A stretch of 64,000 nucleotides of DNA from Candidatus Saccharimonadota bacterium (GTDB lineage: Bacteria > Patescibacteriota > Saccharimonadia > Saccharimonadales > UBA4665): positions 25,784-89,783 of the forward strand of contig JAGQNR010000001.1 of the NCBI GenBank assembly GCA_020427985.1, written 5' to 3'. Both the position numbers and the translations under genes were made by a program. This document shows positions 46,413-55,668 of the stretch, piece by piece. The notes beneath the pieces were generated by a model. That model did not search any database. It was not told where the DNA came from and saw only the letters and a list, made by a program, of their open reading frames with translations. Position 1 is the first letter of the stretch. Each line of letters starts with the position of its first letter.

Positions 46413-48740
46413 ATGGAACAATCCCCACATCTATCAGCAGTAGCAGAAAGTATTACCGTTGGTGATGCGAGTGTGCTTGGGCAAAGAATACTCACCGAGC
46501 TGGAGGCTGGTACCCTTACCGACCGAACACTGCAAGATTGCGAAAGCCTTTTTCCTACCAAAAACTTGCAAGATGTACCATATATTTTTTCTAAACTAAT
46601 GCTTCGGGCATGTGACAGCGCTACCACTCGGCCCCATAAGGCTAGGGAATACTCCGATGCAGCGCTTTCGCTCGCCAAAAACCACCAAGACACCATAGAA
46701 GTTCCAGTACCAACTGACGACGGTTCAATACAGTGGATGCCGCTCAAACAGGCCAAAACCACTATGATAGAAGCACTCGCCAAAGAACTAGAATCTGCTC
46801 GCAAGCATAACAATCAGCAGCCAATAGACAACGCCATGGCTGCACTTTCACTTTCGGCTAATGCTATGGGCTACGAGCTAAGTGTCGTGAGGATTCACTC
46901 GCCGGCAATACAATTTGCCAAAAGTACTTTCGCCGAAATACCAAGCAAAAAAATTGCTTACGGCGCATTGGCCACAGGTATATCGCTGTTTGGGGTATCC
47001 CAAAATGCTGCTGCAGCCACCATTAACAAAGGGGCATTAGCCGGACCGCCTGCTGTTGCTATGGTTCCCAGTAAAGTGCTCGTTGTTGACGCTATGCCTA
47101 AAAGCGGTGAGTTAACACCGTCTGCCAATGCGCTGCTTGGGCAGAACACACCCACTCCCATAATTGATACGAAAGGCAGTATACAAACAACAGCCGATGC
47201 GGTTGTGGTAGCGCCATCAGGCCTGGGTAACGGGGCTATTCCTGGATCTGAAACGGCTCCTGGTACTGTGGTGTTAGAGCCAGGTGCCAGTCCAACTCCT
47301 GGCGAAACTGCCGACTCACAACTTCCAGTTGTTGCACCACCGGCTCGCCCAAATCCCGTTGCTCCTGCCGCCCCAGCACCAGCGCCGGCCCCCGCTCCCG
47401 AAGTACCCGCACCACCCGAAACTTCAGTTGCACCCGATACCCTACGTACCAAAACACTAGAAATGCTTATTGCATCTGACTCTCGCTGGACAAACAGGGC
47501 AAAACTTATCGAAAGATTCTTAGATGAAGGCTACACCTTTGAGCAGGCACTTGGTGTGATAGGCAACTTTGCCGTAGAGGCTGCTGGTGATGGACTTAAC
47601 CCGGCAATTGAACAAGGTGGCTCAGAAGCTAAGCCTAAACGTGCCAATGGTAAGGGTGGCCCGGGGCGTGGCATAGGCCAGTGGGGTGCTTACGACGAAA
47701 GATATGACAGGTTTGGTTTTAAGCAACAAGCAGACGGTACCTATAAAGAAGGCACCCTGCGCTGGTTTGCTGCTCAAAGCGGCAGAGGTTGGGAAGACAT
47801 AGATGTGCAAATTGACTTTGCGTTATGGGAACTCAATAATACCCAGCAAGGTGCTCGCAAAATGTTAAAAGCAGCTACCACAATCGAAGAAGCTTCGGCC
47901 AACTTCATGAACGGCTTTGAACGTCCAAAAGTACGCGATGCTTCACCTCGAACGGCAGCGGCAATGCGGTCTCTAGAGCAATATAATGCTATGCAGGTAA
48001 AAGCCCAACAGGCTCTAGCGCCCGCTCCGGCGGCGCCTGCGCCACCTGCACCTGCACCTGCACCAGCTCCCGCCCCTGAAGCTCCTGCGCCAGCACCAGC
48101 CGCCAGTGCCTGTGCTGCCGGCACCGAAAGTCTAGGCATGATGTCGGGTTGGAAGAATGTGCAAAAGGAATTCTGTGCGGTCAATGGACTTCCAAGCTCT
48201 TCGTCTGAAAGCACACCAGGTAATCAATATTATGTTGAAGGTGCAAATGGACGAACGATTGTATCGGCCGAGCATTCGGCTAAGATTGCAACGCTCGTTA
48301 AATGGGCACAGCAAGACGGCATACCCCTAAGTACCACAAGCTCATATCGGAACGAAAAACATCAAGCTGATTTGTGTAATGCAGACAAACGCTGTAGTGA
48401 GGGAGATTATACTGCTGTGGCTCCTCCAGGAGGCTCATGGCATAACGAAGCCGCCTTTGATTTTTATATTCCTGGGCTGAACAACCGAACTGCAGAATGC
48501 AATACTAATTTCGTCGCGAGCAATGGTTTGGCAGTTTGTGCTACCCCACAATTCAGCAAAGTTGCAGCTTGGTTAATGAAAAACGCTCCAGAAGTTGGAC
48601 TTACACAGTACATAAATGAGTATTGGCACTATGACCCTAGAGGTGTAAACACAAGGGCTGGCACGGCCGTGAACGAATATAGAAACATGGTGCTTAACAG
48701 TCAAGAAGCAAAAGACATCCCCAACCACCCTAACGGTTAA
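46413..48740 (+). CDS. bifunctional peptidoglycan hydrolase: phage-lysozyme-like plus VanY/M15 peptidase
   Basis: 775 residues. A helical, probably cytoplasmic N-terminus (1-175) is followed by a hydrophobic segment at 181-200 (IAYGALATGISLFGVSQNAA). A linker with Pro/Ala repeats (312-338) leads to a tail-lysozyme-like domain (349-527): GVIGNFAVEAAGDGLNP (candidate catalytic Glu389) and GRGIGQWGAYDERYDRF. A second Pro/Ala linker (535-563) leads to a D-Ala-D-Ala carboxypeptidase domain (570-760): SSYRNEKHQ, SWHNEAAFDF (zinc His677, Asp683) and NEYWHYDP (Glu736, His739). Glycan- and peptide-cleaving units are thus joined. A role in cell-wall remodelling or attack on a neighbour's wall is inference. 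Confidence 0.88.
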   Translation: MEQSPHLSAVAESITVGDASVLGQRILTELEAGTLTDRTLQDCESLFPTKNLQDVPYIFSKLMLRACDSATTRPHKAREYSDAALSLAKNHQDTIEVPVPTDDGSIQWMPLKQAKTTMIEALAKELESARKHNNQQPIDNAMAALSLSANAMGYELSVVRIHSPAIQFAKSTFAEIPSKKIAYGALATGISLFGVSQNAAAATINKGALAGPPAVAMVPSKVLVVDAMPKSGELTPSANALLGQNTPTPIIDTKGSIQTTADAVVVAPSGLGNGAIPGSETAPGTVVLEPGASPTPGETADSQLPVVAPPARPNPVAPAAPAPAPAPAPEVPAPPETSVAPDTLRTKTLEMLIASDSRWTNRAKLIERFLDEGYTFEQALGVIGNFAVEAAGDGLNPAIEQGGSEAKPKRANGKGGPGRGIGQWGAYDERYDRFGFKQQADGTYKEGTLRWFAAQSGRGWEDIDVQIDFALWELNNTQQGARKMLKAATTIEEASANFMNGFERPKVRDASPRTAAAMRSLEQYNAMQVKAQQALAPAPAAPAPPAPAPAPAPAPEAPAPAPAASACAAGTESLGMMSGWKNVQKEFCAVNGLPSSSSESTPGNQYYVEGANGRTIVSAEHSAKIATLVKWAQQDGIPLSTTSSYRNEKHQADLCNADKRCSEGDYTAVAPPGGSWHNEAAFDFYIPGLNNRTAECNTNFVASNGLAVCATPQFSKVAAWLMKNAPEVGLTQYINEYWHYDPRGVNTRAGTAVNEYRNMVLNSQEAKDIPNHPNG

Positions 48741-48773
48741 TATTGTTCACTGAAAGGCCACAAAAGTAGTTGC

Positions 48774-48779
48774 TATACT
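48774..48779 (+). promoter_or_regulatory. extended -10 element, leaderless uvrC
   Basis: TGC-TATACT ends 7 nt before the uvrC ATG. Confidence 0.65.
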
Positions 48780-48786
48780 GTAGTAC

Positions 48787-50385
48787 ATGAAGGATGTGTT
48801 GCAGCATAAGCTAGCCGAACTGCCCAAGAACCCTGGGGTCTACTTTCACAAAGACGCTTCTGGGCAGATTATTTACGTTGGTAAGGCAGCAGTTCTACGT
48901 AACCGTGTGCGCCAATATTTTCAGGCTAGTCGCAACCGTGACCCCAAAACCGAAGCGCTGGTGGCCGAAATAGCCGATACCGACTGGATGGAGGTGGAAA
49001 GCGAGCTGGAAGCACTGTTTTTAGAAGCCGAAATGATACGGCGTTATATGCCGCGCTACAATATATTGCTTCGTGACGACAAAGCCATGAGCTACATCCG
49101 CATCGATTACGATAGCGACTATCCCACGGTAACGTTAACACGTCGCCCGCTCGACGACGGCGCACGCTACTATGGCCCATATTTTAGCGCCTATGCTGTC
49201 AAACAGGCACTTAAGTACCTGCGCCGTATCTTTCCGTATGCAACGCGGCGTATGCCCAACCAAAAGCGTGCTACCCTGCATTACCACCTGGGACTCGACC
49301 CGGGCCTCGAAGAAGGCAAGACCTCTCTCGAAGCCTACCGTGCCAATTTGCGGCGGCTGATTTCGGTTATAGAGGGCAAAAAAGCTCACATTATCCGCGA
49401 TCTAGAACGCGAAATGACACAGGCGGCCAAGCTTGAGCAGTTTGAGCAAGCAGCCAAGCTACGCAACCAGCTACAGGCACTACAAAATCTAGGGAGACAG
49501 GTTATATTTAGCGACAAAGAATTCCTCGACATTAGCAAAGACCACGCCCTAACCGAGCTGGTAGACCTGCTTGGACTCGAAGTCTATCCCAAACGCATCG
49601 AGGGCTACGATATTTCGCATCAACAGGGAACAGATGTCGTGGCCAGTATGGTGGTGTTTACTAACGGTGTGAGCGACAAAGGTGAATACCGTAAGTTTAA
49701 AACCAAACGCGACCACAATAACGACTTTTATAATATGCACGAAACCATCCGGCGCCGCCTAAGCGATAAGAATGTCAAAGCCTGGGGCAAGCCAAGTCTG
49801 TTTTTGATAGACGGCGGCAAGGGCCAGCTTGATGCGGCGCTTCGCGCGCGGGACGAGGCGGGCCACGTCGCGCTATGTTTTATTGGGCTTGCCAAGCGCG
49901 AAGAACAAATTGTTATCAAGCGAGGGCAGAGAACATCCTTTTCCGCAGAAGCTACAAATGACAAGGAGGGCAGCCAGCAGAGCTCATGGGGTGGGTCAAA
50001 CGTGTCGCTTAACCTCGAAATTGTACAAAGACTAGGCGGATACACCACTGAAACTGAAGACTTTATTCTTATTAACCTACCGCACAGCACCAATCTCATC
50101 AAGCTTCTTCAGCGTATTCGCGACGAATCACACCGGTTTGCGGTGTCGTACCACTCAACACTCAAGCGCCAGCGTGTGAGCAGTAGTATGCTCGATGACA
50201 TACCTACTATCGGGCCCTCAACCCGCAAAAAGCTGCTCAAAACATTTGGTAGTGTGCGTGGAATAATGCAAGCGCGCGATTTTGAGCTCGAGCGGGTGAT
50301 TGGGCAAAAAAAGGCCACCATTTTGCAACAATACTTGAGACCGATCAAACGCGAACAAAAATCCCAGGTAAAAACTTCAGATTAA
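48787..50385 (+). CDS. uvrC: excinuclease ABC subunit C (short form)
   Basis: 532 residues; many UvrC proteins have about 600. The N-terminal GIY-YIG nuclease reads NPGVYFHKD...IIYVGKAAVLRNRVRQYF, with GVY in place of GIY. A UVR motif for UvrB contact follows (REMTQAAKLEQFEQAAKLRNQLQAL), then the RNase-H-like nuclease (EGYDISHQQGTDVVASMVVF, FLIDGGKGQL) and a terminal helix-hairpin-helix pair (IPTIGPSTRKKLLKTFGSVRGI). Makes both incisions in nucleotide excision repair. Confidence 0.96.
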   Translation: MKDVLQHKLAELPKNPGVYFHKDASGQIIYVGKAAVLRNRVRQYFQASRNRDPKTEALVAEIADTDWMEVESELEALFLEAEMIRRYMPRYNILLRDDKAMSYIRIDYDSDYPTVTLTRRPLDDGARYYGPYFSAYAVKQALKYLRRIFPYATRRMPNQKRATLHYHLGLDPGLEEGKTSLEAYRANLRRLISVIEGKKAHIIRDLEREMTQAAKLEQFEQAAKLRNQLQALQNLGRQVIFSDKEFLDISKDHALTELVDLLGLEVYPKRIEGYDISHQQGTDVVASMVVFTNGVSDKGEYRKFKTKRDHNNDFYNMHETIRRRLSDKNVKAWGKPSLFLIDGGKGQLDAALRARDEAGHVALCFIGLAKREEQIVIKRGQRTSFSAEATNDKEGSQQSSWGGSNVSLNLEIVQRLGGYTTETEDFILINLPHSTNLIKLLQRIRDESHRFAVSYHSTLKRQRVSSSMLDDIPTIGPSTRKKLLKTFGSVRGIMQARDFELERVIGQKKATILQQYLRPIKREQKSQVKTSD

Positions 50386-50446
50386 AATTTCTATCCCAGG
50401 TGCAAAATCAAAATCCCGCACTTAAATGAAAATAGACTATAAATGC

Positions 50447-50474
50447 AACGCTCAATGTTCAACGCTCAATGTTC
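50447..50474 (+). repeat. 14-bp tandem direct repeat
   Basis: AACGCTCAATGTTC occurs twice in a row (50447-50460 and 50461-50474), followed by a partial third unit AATGT. It lies just upstream of the -10 box of the YdjM-like gene. Confidence 0.7.
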
Positions 50475-50483
50475 AATGTGCTG

Positions 50484-50489
50484 TACACT
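50484..50489 (+). promoter_or_regulatory. -10 element, leaderless YdjM-like gene
   Basis: TACACT ends 7 nt before the ATG at 50497. Confidence 0.45.
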
Positions 50490-50496
50490 ACATAGC

Positions 50497-51078
50497 ATGA
50501 CAGCACGTACTCATGATACGGCCGCACTTGTTGCGTTACTTGCTTGGAGCATTGTGTTCCCGCCAGCCACTATGACCGTTGCCACGGCAATGACGGCGCT
50601 GTTGGCCAATCAGCTTGGTGGCATTGCTCCAGATATCGACCAGCCTACCGCACCATTTTGGCGCAATCTGCCTATTGGGCGCTATTTTGGGAGGGTGTTT
50701 GGTGCGCTTGTCGGTGGGCATAGATTTTTTTGCCACTCGCTACTAGGTCTCGCAGTATTTGGTGTCATTGGACGGGCATTATTAGAGTTTTTGCAACCAA
50801 TCATGCCGCACATCGATAGTGAGGTAGTCTGGACTGCGTTTATGATTGGTATGATTTCACACCTTGTCATGGACACAGTAACGCGCGAAGGCGTACCTTG
50901 GTTGTTGCCTTTACCACTTAAATTTGGTCTACCGCCAGTGCGAAAACTGCGCATAGTCACGGGCTCGTGGGTAGAAAACATAGTTATTCTACCACTACTG
51001 TTAGCTGGGGCGGTTTGGCTGTGCGCCGAACACTACACTACCCTCAGTGCTCTTATTCAAAACCGCCTTGTTCGCTAG
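50497..51078 (+). CDS. YdjM-family membrane-bound metal-dependent hydrolase
   Basis: 193 residues from ATG 50497; an upstream in-frame ATG at 50443 lies within the direct repeat and lacks support. RTHDTAALVALLA at the start, LGGIAPDIDQPTAPFW, GGHRFFCHSLLG (the HRxxxHS motif) and FMIGMISHLVMDTVTREGVPWLLPL are the conserved features of the YdjM/LexA-binding family. Several membrane spans are present. Biochemical activity is unproven for the family. Confidence 0.9.
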   Translation: MTARTHDTAALVALLAWSIVFPPATMTVATAMTALLANQLGGIAPDIDQPTAPFWRNLPIGRYFGRVFGALVGGHRFFCHSLLGLAVFGVIGRALLEFLQPIMPHIDSEVVWTAFMIGMISHLVMDTVTREGVPWLLPLPLKFGLPPVRKLRIVTGSWVENIVILPLLLAGAVWLCAEHYTTLSALIQNRLVR

Positions 51079-51172
51079 GAGTGATAAATATCACTGGTAA
51101 CCAATAAGCGAAAGCAGTATCATACAAGCAGTAGGCTCACTAGTGTAAAATTAAGAAGTATCACACAAAAAT

Positions 51173-51922
51173 ATGTCACCATACTTAGAGATTGGACCAA
51201 TCCCAACCGGTCAGGAGAATATACTACGTTGGGCAGACAGAGCAATCTCACGTAGTGTGGGCGAAGCCGTTTTACGGCAAGCAAACTCTCGGCCAAATTT
51301 AGCAGATACAGAGGGTGTGCATACCTTACAAAATGAGTGCGAGGCACTCGCAAGGGCTATGATTGACCAGTCAGACCAGCCCCACCTAAACACTAGTCGA
51401 CCTAATCCGGTTGATGCCCACCTAGAACATATGTTCAGGTTTGTTGGCCATGCTGATGTGCGGTTACGGCATAACTCCCCACCATTACTACTTGCGTCAA
51501 GTCGAGATAGGCTCGTCCTAGGACATACTGTGGCAGCTTTGGTTGATATCAAACAGGCTCAAGCTATAGATGTGGTTCACCTACTTGGTCAGCCACGGCA
51601 GAGTCCCGATGCCTGGCTAGTACAGACGCACGATTTGCCAACTGGTGTTACCTCCCGTCAAACCGTTACACAGGTTGAGCGCGGTTCTGGCGGTGAAATC
51701 ACCCTATACGTTGCGCATCAGACACGTCAGTTCGTTGGGTCGACTGCTTGCAATTCACTCGTGACCTTTGTGCCCGATCGAGGCTGGAGAACGGAGACGG
51801 TTGTTATGGCAACAAATCATCCACGCTGGCGACAGCTCGAGGCTATTTTTGATACTGACATCGGCAGTATACATCGTGCAATTGAGCAACTGGCCGAAGT
51901 CAGTCCAGCTCGAGCTGCCTAG
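51173..51922 (+). CDS. hypothetical cytoplasmic protein
   Basis: 249 residues, not recognised. There is no signal peptide, membrane span or obvious catalytic motif. The N-terminal half is helical and charged; the second half alternates strands (ITLYVAHQTRQFVGSTACNSLVTFVPDRGWRTETVVMATNHPRWRQLEAIFD). The closing VVMATNHPRWRQLEAIF shape recalls small hydrolase or antitoxin-like folds, but not enough to assign. A TAAAAT box lies 21 nt before the ATG. It is a single gene. Confidence 0.65.
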   Translation: MSPYLEIGPIPTGQENILRWADRAISRSVGEAVLRQANSRPNLADTEGVHTLQNECEALARAMIDQSDQPHLNTSRPNPVDAHLEHMFRFVGHADVRLRHNSPPLLLASSRDRLVLGHTVAALVDIKQAQAIDVVHLLGQPRQSPDAWLVQTHDLPTGVTSRQTVTQVERGSGGEITLYVAHQTRQFVGSTACNSLVTFVPDRGWRTETVVMATNHPRWRQLEAIFDTDIGSIHRAIEQLAEVSPARAA

Positions 51923-52009
51923 AAACGTCTTGTGCTACAGTGCCTGTAATCTTGCGTACAGATTTTGCCGCAACGCAGCTATATACTACGCGCAAAATAA
52001 GGAGTAATT

Positions 52010-52860
52010 ATGGCATTTTGGGATAAAATTGGTAGTTCTGGCAATGTCGAAGACCGACGTGGTATGGGCGGCGGAGGGTTGGCAATATCTGGTATAACGG
52101 GCTTGGTGCTTTTCTTGGCATTTATGTTTTTAGGTGGTCAAGACACCACCGTGCTCGATCAACTACTTGGCCAGGTGTCGCAACAGCAGGCGACGCAATC
52201 GGGTGAGCAACCGCCAGAGTTTCAGGGTGCAGATGATTATGAAGTCTTTGCCAGCAAAGTGCTTGGGTCAAACAACGATACGTGGGGGGTATATTTGATA
52301 CTCAGGGGGCTTCCTATCAAGCGCCCAAACTTGTTCTGTTCCGTCAGGTGACTCAGTCTGGTTGCGGTATTGCTAGTGGTGCTGTTGGTCCACATTATTG
52401 CCCCAACGACCAAACTATCTATCTGGACGAAACATTCTTTGATGAGCTACAAAAACGTTTTGGTGGCAGCAGTGGTGATGTTGCTCAGGCCTACGTTATT
52501 GCCCACGAAGCTGCACATCATGTTCAAAACCTGACCGGTACCATGGAGCAGGTTATGGCTGCTCAGCAGCAAGGGGCTGGAGACGCCAACCAGCTGTCGG
52601 TAGCACTAGAGCTTCAGGCCGATTGCTATGCAGGCATATGGGCGCGCTCGGTTTCGGCACTTGGCGTCTTTGAAAACGACCAAGAGATTAAAGAGGCGCT
52701 GAGTGCCGCTGCCGCGGTTGGCGATGACCACGTGCAAGAAACAATGCAGGGCAGGGTGACCCCCGAAAACTGGACCCACGGCAGCAGCGAACAGCGGGTA
52801 AAATGGTTCACGACAGGATATAAACAACCCTCAGTCTTAACCTGCGATACGTTTAGGTAA
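52010..52860 (+). pseudogene. YpfJ-type neutral zinc metallopeptidase split by a frameshift in a G tract
   Basis: The N-terminal part (from ATG 52010, ribosome site AAGGAG) has MAFWDKIGSSGNVEDRRG, one membrane span (GITGLVLFLAFMFLGG) and DDYEVFASKVLGSNNDTWG. The frame then shifts at the run of six G (52284-52289). One more G would restore DTWG-GIFDTQGASYQAPKLVLFRQVTQSGCG and the rest to 52860, about 283 residues in all. The second part holds HEAAHH (zinc HExxH), the GCG...GPHYCPNDQTIYLD signature and LELQADCYAG. A sequencing error, a mutation, or a phase-variable G tract would all explain this. Confidence 0.8.
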
Positions 52861-53352
52861 TTTGCTAAAAATGTTACTCTTGAGACGAAATATGCCAGTA
52901 GCGCTCAACAGGCATAATAGTGACATCAAGATGAATAACGTCTCAAATGGAGCGTATTTTATAATCAATGACCCCATGAGTGCACCAACAGCCCCAGCAA
53001 AGTAGTTGTTAGCCTCCCAGACCGACCATACAGTATCCGTGAAGCAATAAAGGACGTAGCCTATGCTCATGAGTAGGTTGCTTATTGCAATGATGTGTTC
53101 TTTTCGTTTTGCTTTATCTATTAATCTGCCAGTTGCTAAGAATACAAATCCTGCGACGACTGCAAAAATACTTGCCGCAAAGCCTGCATCTAAGATATCA
53201 CCGCCAACGCGACCGACCATCACTGCGTAAAAGGAGACAATCATGCCTGAAGCTAGTAATATTGCAAAATCAGCTGCAAGCAGGATTCTAAGTGCGCGAT
53301 TGAGAAGGGTAGATGCATATTTATTTTTTGGTAGCTTGGTAGCGTCGAATAT
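52837..53352 (-). pseudogene. remnant of a major facilitator-type membrane protein
   Basis: The reading frame from 53352 (an ATA where a start codon is expected) gives FDATKLPKNKYASTLLNRALRILLAADFAILLASG, then MIVSFYAVMVGRVGGDILDAGFAASIFAVVAGFVFLATGRLIDK. This is the N-terminal part of a short MFS-like protein common in Patescibacteria. The region after FTDTVW appears to lack the central block of ~60 residues, and only the last two spans follow (GALMGSLIIKYAPFETLFILMSLL). An ATG at 53244 could still give a 135-residue product. Missing start codon and internal loss point to decay. Its 3' end overlaps the metallopeptidase tail by 24 bp. Confidence 0.55.
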
Positions 53353-53381
53353 AAGCAGTATAGCATGGTTAACGAATGTGC

Positions 53382-53387
53382 TACTGT
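53382..53387 (+). promoter_or_regulatory. extended -10 element, leaderless folC
   Basis: TGC-TACTGT ends 6 nt before the ATG at 53394; the hexamer is weak. Confidence 0.4.
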
Positions 53388-53393
53388 ATGGTC

Positions 53394-54674
53394 ATGACAA
53401 TACGATCGATGCGTGAGGTTGATGAGGCTCTGAAGCCATACCTTACAGTAGCTGCCGAAACGACCGGCAAAGACATAACACTCCAGCGGCAAAAGCGGCT
53501 AATGACCCATCTCGGTAATCCCGAGGCCAAACTTAAGATTATTCACATCGCAGGTACTAGTGGTAAGACGTCGACTTCGTACTATATTGCGACATTATTG
53601 CAAAAATCTGGACAAAAGATTGGACTGACAGTGTCACCTCATGTCGATACACTGGCCGAGCGTGTTCAGATAAATGGCCACCCACTCACAGTCCAAAAGT
53701 TTTGTAGCTTTATGGAGGAGTACCTGGCGCTAATCGAAGATATTTCTGAGACTCCGAGTTGGTTTGAAGTCATGGTAGGTTTTGCGTTTTGGGTATTTGC
53801 CCGCGAGAATGTTGACTATGCCGTAGTAGAGACAGGGCTTGGTGGGCTGCACGATGGTACGAATGTGGCTACTCGAGCCGATAAAGTCTGTGTTATTACC
53901 GACATCGGCTATGACCATATGAATATATTAGGTGATAGGTTAGGAGCGATAGCGCATCAAAAAATTGGTATTGTACACCCAGAAAACACAGCAATTATGT
54001 ATGAGCAAAGTGATGAAATAATGCAGGTAGTGCGGTTTTGGGTGAGCCAGCAAGAAAATGCCGAGCTGCTGACTTTCGACCAGGCTAAGCTACAGATATC
54101 TACCAAGATGCAGTTTGAGGCTGGGATGCCTATGTACCAGCATCGCAACTGGCTGCTTGCCTATGCAACATTCCTGTTTCTTGTGCGCCGAGACTCTATT
54201 GCAACTTTGTCGCAAAAAATGATAAAAGAAACGCAGACTATAGCTGTACCAGGTCGAATGGATTGCAGACTCGTGCAGGGCAAAACCATCATTATGGATG
54301 GTGCACATAATGCCCAAAAAATGACCGCCTTTATAGAGAGTTTTAAAGCCCGGTATCCGGCGACTCGTGCAACCATTGTAATTGGCCTTAAGCTTGGCAA
54401 AGAAATTAAAGAAGTTGCACCGCTACTGCGGCCGATTGCCAACTGCGTTATCGCTACCGAATTTCAGGGAGCTCAAGACTTACCAATCAAAGCATACAGT
54501 GCCAAAACACTCGCCGGTTCACTTAGGAAAGCCAAAATAACAGAGGTGATTTTTACCGCAGATGCGAGTGACGCCTACCAAAAGGCACTACAATGTGACA
54601 ACGAAATAGTTATTATTACCGGGTCATTTTATCTTCTAGCTCAGCTACGAGCTGCCTACCTGGAGCTACGATGA
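53394..54674 (+). CDS. folC: folylpolyglutamate synthase / dihydrofolate synthase
   Basis: 426 residues from ATG 53394. Mur-ligase fold: IIHIAGTSGKTSTSYYIATLL is the ATP-binding loop (GTxGKGS-like, here GTSGKTS), with HVDTLAERVQING, DYAVVETGLGGLHDGTNV, ITDIGYDHMNILG and GRMDCRLVQGKTIIMDGAHN in the C-terminal domain. Adds glutamate residues to folates. It overlaps the dihydrofolate reductase gene by ATGA, and folD lies 5 kb away, so folate one-carbon metabolism is retained at least in part. Confidence 0.94.
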   Translation: MTIRSMREVDEALKPYLTVAAETTGKDITLQRQKRLMTHLGNPEAKLKIIHIAGTSGKTSTSYYIATLLQKSGQKIGLTVSPHVDTLAERVQINGHPLTVQKFCSFMEEYLALIEDISETPSWFEVMVGFAFWVFARENVDYAVVETGLGGLHDGTNVATRADKVCVITDIGYDHMNILGDRLGAIAHQKIGIVHPENTAIMYEQSDEIMQVVRFWVSQQENAELLTFDQAKLQISTKMQFEAGMPMYQHRNWLLAYATFLFLVRRDSIATLSQKMIKETQTIAVPGRMDCRLVQGKTIIMDGAHNAQKMTAFIESFKARYPATRATIVIGLKLGKEIKEVAPLLRPIANCVIATEFQGAQDLPIKAYSAKTLAGSLRKAKITEVIFTADASDAYQKALQCDNEIVIITGSFYLLAQLRAAYLELR

Positions 54675-55216
54675 AGATTCGGCACATAATTTCTACCGAT
54701 GAAAACGGTGGTTATAGTCGTGGCGGAGAGACTCCCTGGCAACTTCCCGGCGAGTTAGCAGCTATGCGCAGTACCATGGAGAAGTTTGGTGGCATTGTAC
54801 TTTTAGGCCGTGCTACCTGGTTGGTTATAGAACAGAATGCTCGCCATAAAAATGCTCTTAACCCCTCGTTTGGAAAACGACATCTTCACGTTGTGAGCTC
54901 TAGGTCACTCGATTTACCGCCGGGGGTGATCCGCGTAGCCGATATTGATAATTTTGTAAAAGAGCGCCAAATGGCTAATCAAGATTTTTGGGTTGCTAGC
55001 GGCGGCCTCTATGCGGACAAACGCTTAGTACCAGACGAGGTTTGGCGAACAGCCGTAAAGGGTGACTACGGCTGCGATGCTTTTTATACGGTGCCAGCTA
55101 CAATGCGACTTATGGAAACTTCGGACTGGCACGAAGAAAATGGTAGTCATTATCGGTATGAACTGTACGAACGTTTACAGCTGGGCTCCGTTGCCTGTGA
55201 GAACATAGCTCTATGA
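54671..55216 (+). CDS. folA: dihydrofolate reductase
   Basis: 181 residues, coupled to folC by ATGA. IISTDENGGYSRGGETPWQLPGELAAM is the N-terminal strand and the W..P motif, IVLLGRATWLVI the cofactor-binding MGRxTW-like region, HVVSSR the next strand, and FWVASGGLYADKRLVPDEVW the GGxxxY motif. The end TSDWHEENGSHYRYELYER matches the DHFR C-terminus. The gatekeeper acidic residue is replaced by Gly-Glu (GELAAM), where the Glu could serve. A short extra tail follows. Confidence 0.88.
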   Translation: MKIRHIISTDENGGYSRGGETPWQLPGELAAMRSTMEKFGGIVLLGRATWLVIEQNARHKNALNPSFGKRHLHVVSSRSLDLPPGVIRVADIDNFVKERQMANQDFWVASGGLYADKRLVPDEVWRTAVKGDYGCDAFYTVPATMRLMETSDWHEENGSHYRYELYERLQLGSVACENIAL

Positions 55217-55668
55217 CTCTACCAGTTGGCCTAGTCCGGGCAATAACGGCAGTTTTTATCCGCAAGCTTGTTCGCAGGGTAGGAATAGTAGCGTACGGCA
55301 TTCTGTTGTTATTGTTGGTGGCACTCATCTTGCTTAGTTTTAAGGTGAGTGCGTGGTGGCTTCTGGTCTTGATTGTATTTTTTCCGGTGGCAATAGCTAT
55401 CACAGCTGCGTTGGTTGCGCTATGGTACATCAGCGGTCGGCTTGCACCCAGAAGGCTTTCGGCCGAGGAGACTTATGGGGTCAATGCATTCACGGAGAGG
55501 CTGCTAGCAGTTGTTGAGCGAGCGCGCACACCGCTGCCAATCCTGTTGCTAGGAATCAGCAAGGACCTACTGATTCATCGTGAGAGCAGGGTTGTGGGCG
55601 ATACAATTGCTGCGTCCAAAGAGTTGCGCGACGAATACCGCAAGTTAGAAGCAACCTTCCATACATAG
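55213..55668 (+). CDS. small membrane protein with two spans
   Basis: 151 residues starting in the folA stop (ATGA). Two hydrophobic segments (VAYGILLLLLVALILLSF and WWLLVLIVFFPVAIAITAALVALWYI) in the first 75 residues are followed by a soluble, charged C-terminal part (RLAPRRLSAEETYGVNAFTERLLAVVERAR). Not recognised. Co-transcription with folC-folA is likely from the overlaps. Confidence 0.75.
   Translation: MTLPVGLVRAITAVFIRKLVRRVGIVAYGILLLLLVALILLSFKVSAWWLLVLIVFFPVAIAITAALVALWYISGRLAPRRLSAEETYGVNAFTERLLAVVERARTPLPILLLGISKDLLIHRESRVVGDTIAASKELRDEYRKLEATFHT

Noticed and set aside
47340..48110. Pro/Ala repeats in the hydrolase as a possible CRISPR or satellite repeat
   Set aside because: They are in-frame Pro-Ala linkers between domains, with no regular spacer structure. 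No CRISPR array was found in the window.
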